DNA of 64,000 nucleotides from Solenopsis invicta (Eukaryota; Arthropoda; Insecta; Hymenoptera; Formicidae), in the NCBI RefSeq assembly GCF_016802725.1, contig NC_052679.1, positions 4,092,001 through 4,156,000 of the forward strand, given 5' to 3'. A model generated the notes under the pieces. The model saw only the letters and a program-made list of their open reading frames with translations, did not search any database and was not told the origin of the DNA. Below, one piece after another: positions 63,201 through 64,000 of the stretch. The position numbers and the translations under genes are program-made. Each line of letters starts with the position of its first letter. Positions within the stretch are counted from its first letter, which is position 1.

Positions 63201-64000
63201 AATTAAAGCTCTGTCGAGTGAGAGAGAGCTGGAGAAAGACGGAGGCACACAGAGGGTGAACTCTATCGATCAATCAGCCATAAGTAATGCGGAGCTTTTG
63301 ATGGCTTACCGTTTCATTGCGGACGGAAAGAGCCGACCGGCATGCTATCACATGGAATGCGACTTTAGTCGCATTAAACACCAATGCCTGATGATGATAA
63401 TTGTTGATCGATGACGCACTCGACGAATTGTTTCGGTCTCGCGAGAGTAACTCTGGCATTATATCCACATTGGTTTGTCACATGATTAGGATCGAGTGTA
63501 TCAATGTTAATTGTCTAACTGTAAAAATAGTCGATCAATTTTATAAATCGGTGTTATCAAATATTTTTTGTCAAGTAGAACATACAGTCTAAAAAAAAAA
63601 AAGATCGATACAATATTAAAGAATAAAAGATTAATATTGGAGCTTTGGTTGCACGAGTTTTGGTTGCTTCCAGCGATACGGCTGAATATAACAGATGAAT
63701 ATTATGCCCCGCGAATATTGTATGTTAAAAGTATTTCATTACAAACGATCGTAACGCAAAGCCGCGTGACATTTGCGTTTATTCCTCGATCAATGCTGTG
63801 TTATTGATAACATACGAAATTTCTCGCATTTGCATTGTAAATGCATGAACAGAGTCATTTTCTGTGCCCGCGAGCTATATAAAAGAAATAATTGAACGGA
63901 TTCGCATTGTATGAGGCATTACGTGGTTCGCCAGACACTATTCTGATTTATCCCAAATAATTGGCTGGTTACATCTCCAAAGTATAGCAAACTGTTTATA

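Larger units (their letters stand above)
53670..64000 (+). other. Kinesin intron 3, running to the window edge
   Basis: After the donor at 53670 (GTAAAC) the remaining 10.3 kb shows no exon that continues the motor domain. It is AT-rich with GC-richer islands (about 55,140-55,640, 58,380-58,620, 63,030-63,260), three foldback elements, degenerate TAGATTTTTA-type repeats (56,620-56,890 and 59,570-59,720) and an AT-rich ACAT microsatellite near 59,830-59,875. Whether it is all one intron is inference. Confidence 0.6.

Overview
The window reads as nuclear DNA of an insect, most likely a hymenopteran and perhaps an ant. The evidence is five spliced genes of animal type, one of which is a seven-exon chemoreceptor of the insect odorant-receptor family, set in CpG-rich sequence full of GA/CT and AT microsatellites and short foldback elements. 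The species assignment is inference; the insect assignment rests on the odorant receptor.

Layout. Positions 1-17,000 hold no gene I can support: CpG-rich, low-complexity blocks (about 1,900-5,000, 6,450-8,950, 9,650-12,450) alternate with AT-rich blocks. Positions 17,145-18,110 hold a foldback element and a dense microsatellite cluster. Then come FBXO11 (minus, 27,776 to 20,278, eight coding exons), RCE1 (plus, 28,363 to 30,358, six exons), KCTD3/SHKBP1 (minus, 37,756 to 32,595, ten exons), one complete odorant receptor (plus, 39,188 to 43,518, seven exons), and the 5' end of a kinesin-3 motor gene (plus, from 45,084), whose third coding exon ends at 53,669 and whose fourth I could not find before the window ends.

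FBXO11 and RCE1 are head to head, with 586 bp between their chosen start codons in a CpG-rich block, so a shared bidirectional promoter is likely. RCE1 and KCTD3 are tail to tail across 2.2 kb of AT-rich DNA. KCTD3 and the odorant receptor diverge from a 1.4 kb spacer. The gene products act in unrelated processes: SCF-type ubiquitination, CAAX-protein processing in the ER, BTB/WD-repeat scaffolding, olfaction and microtubule transport. This is normal for an animal genome and gives no sign of an operon-like system.

I found no viral gene, CRISPR array, rRNA, tRNA or transposase ORF, and no convincing undescribed system. The most useful observations are gene-structure details (a 59-nt intron in RCE1, a probable GC-AG intron in the receptor, an unusual kinesin P-loop), several foldback elements that look like MITEs, and degenerate repeat arrays around the kinesin gene. 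All exon joins below were made by hand from splice sites, reading frame and family similarity, without transcripts.
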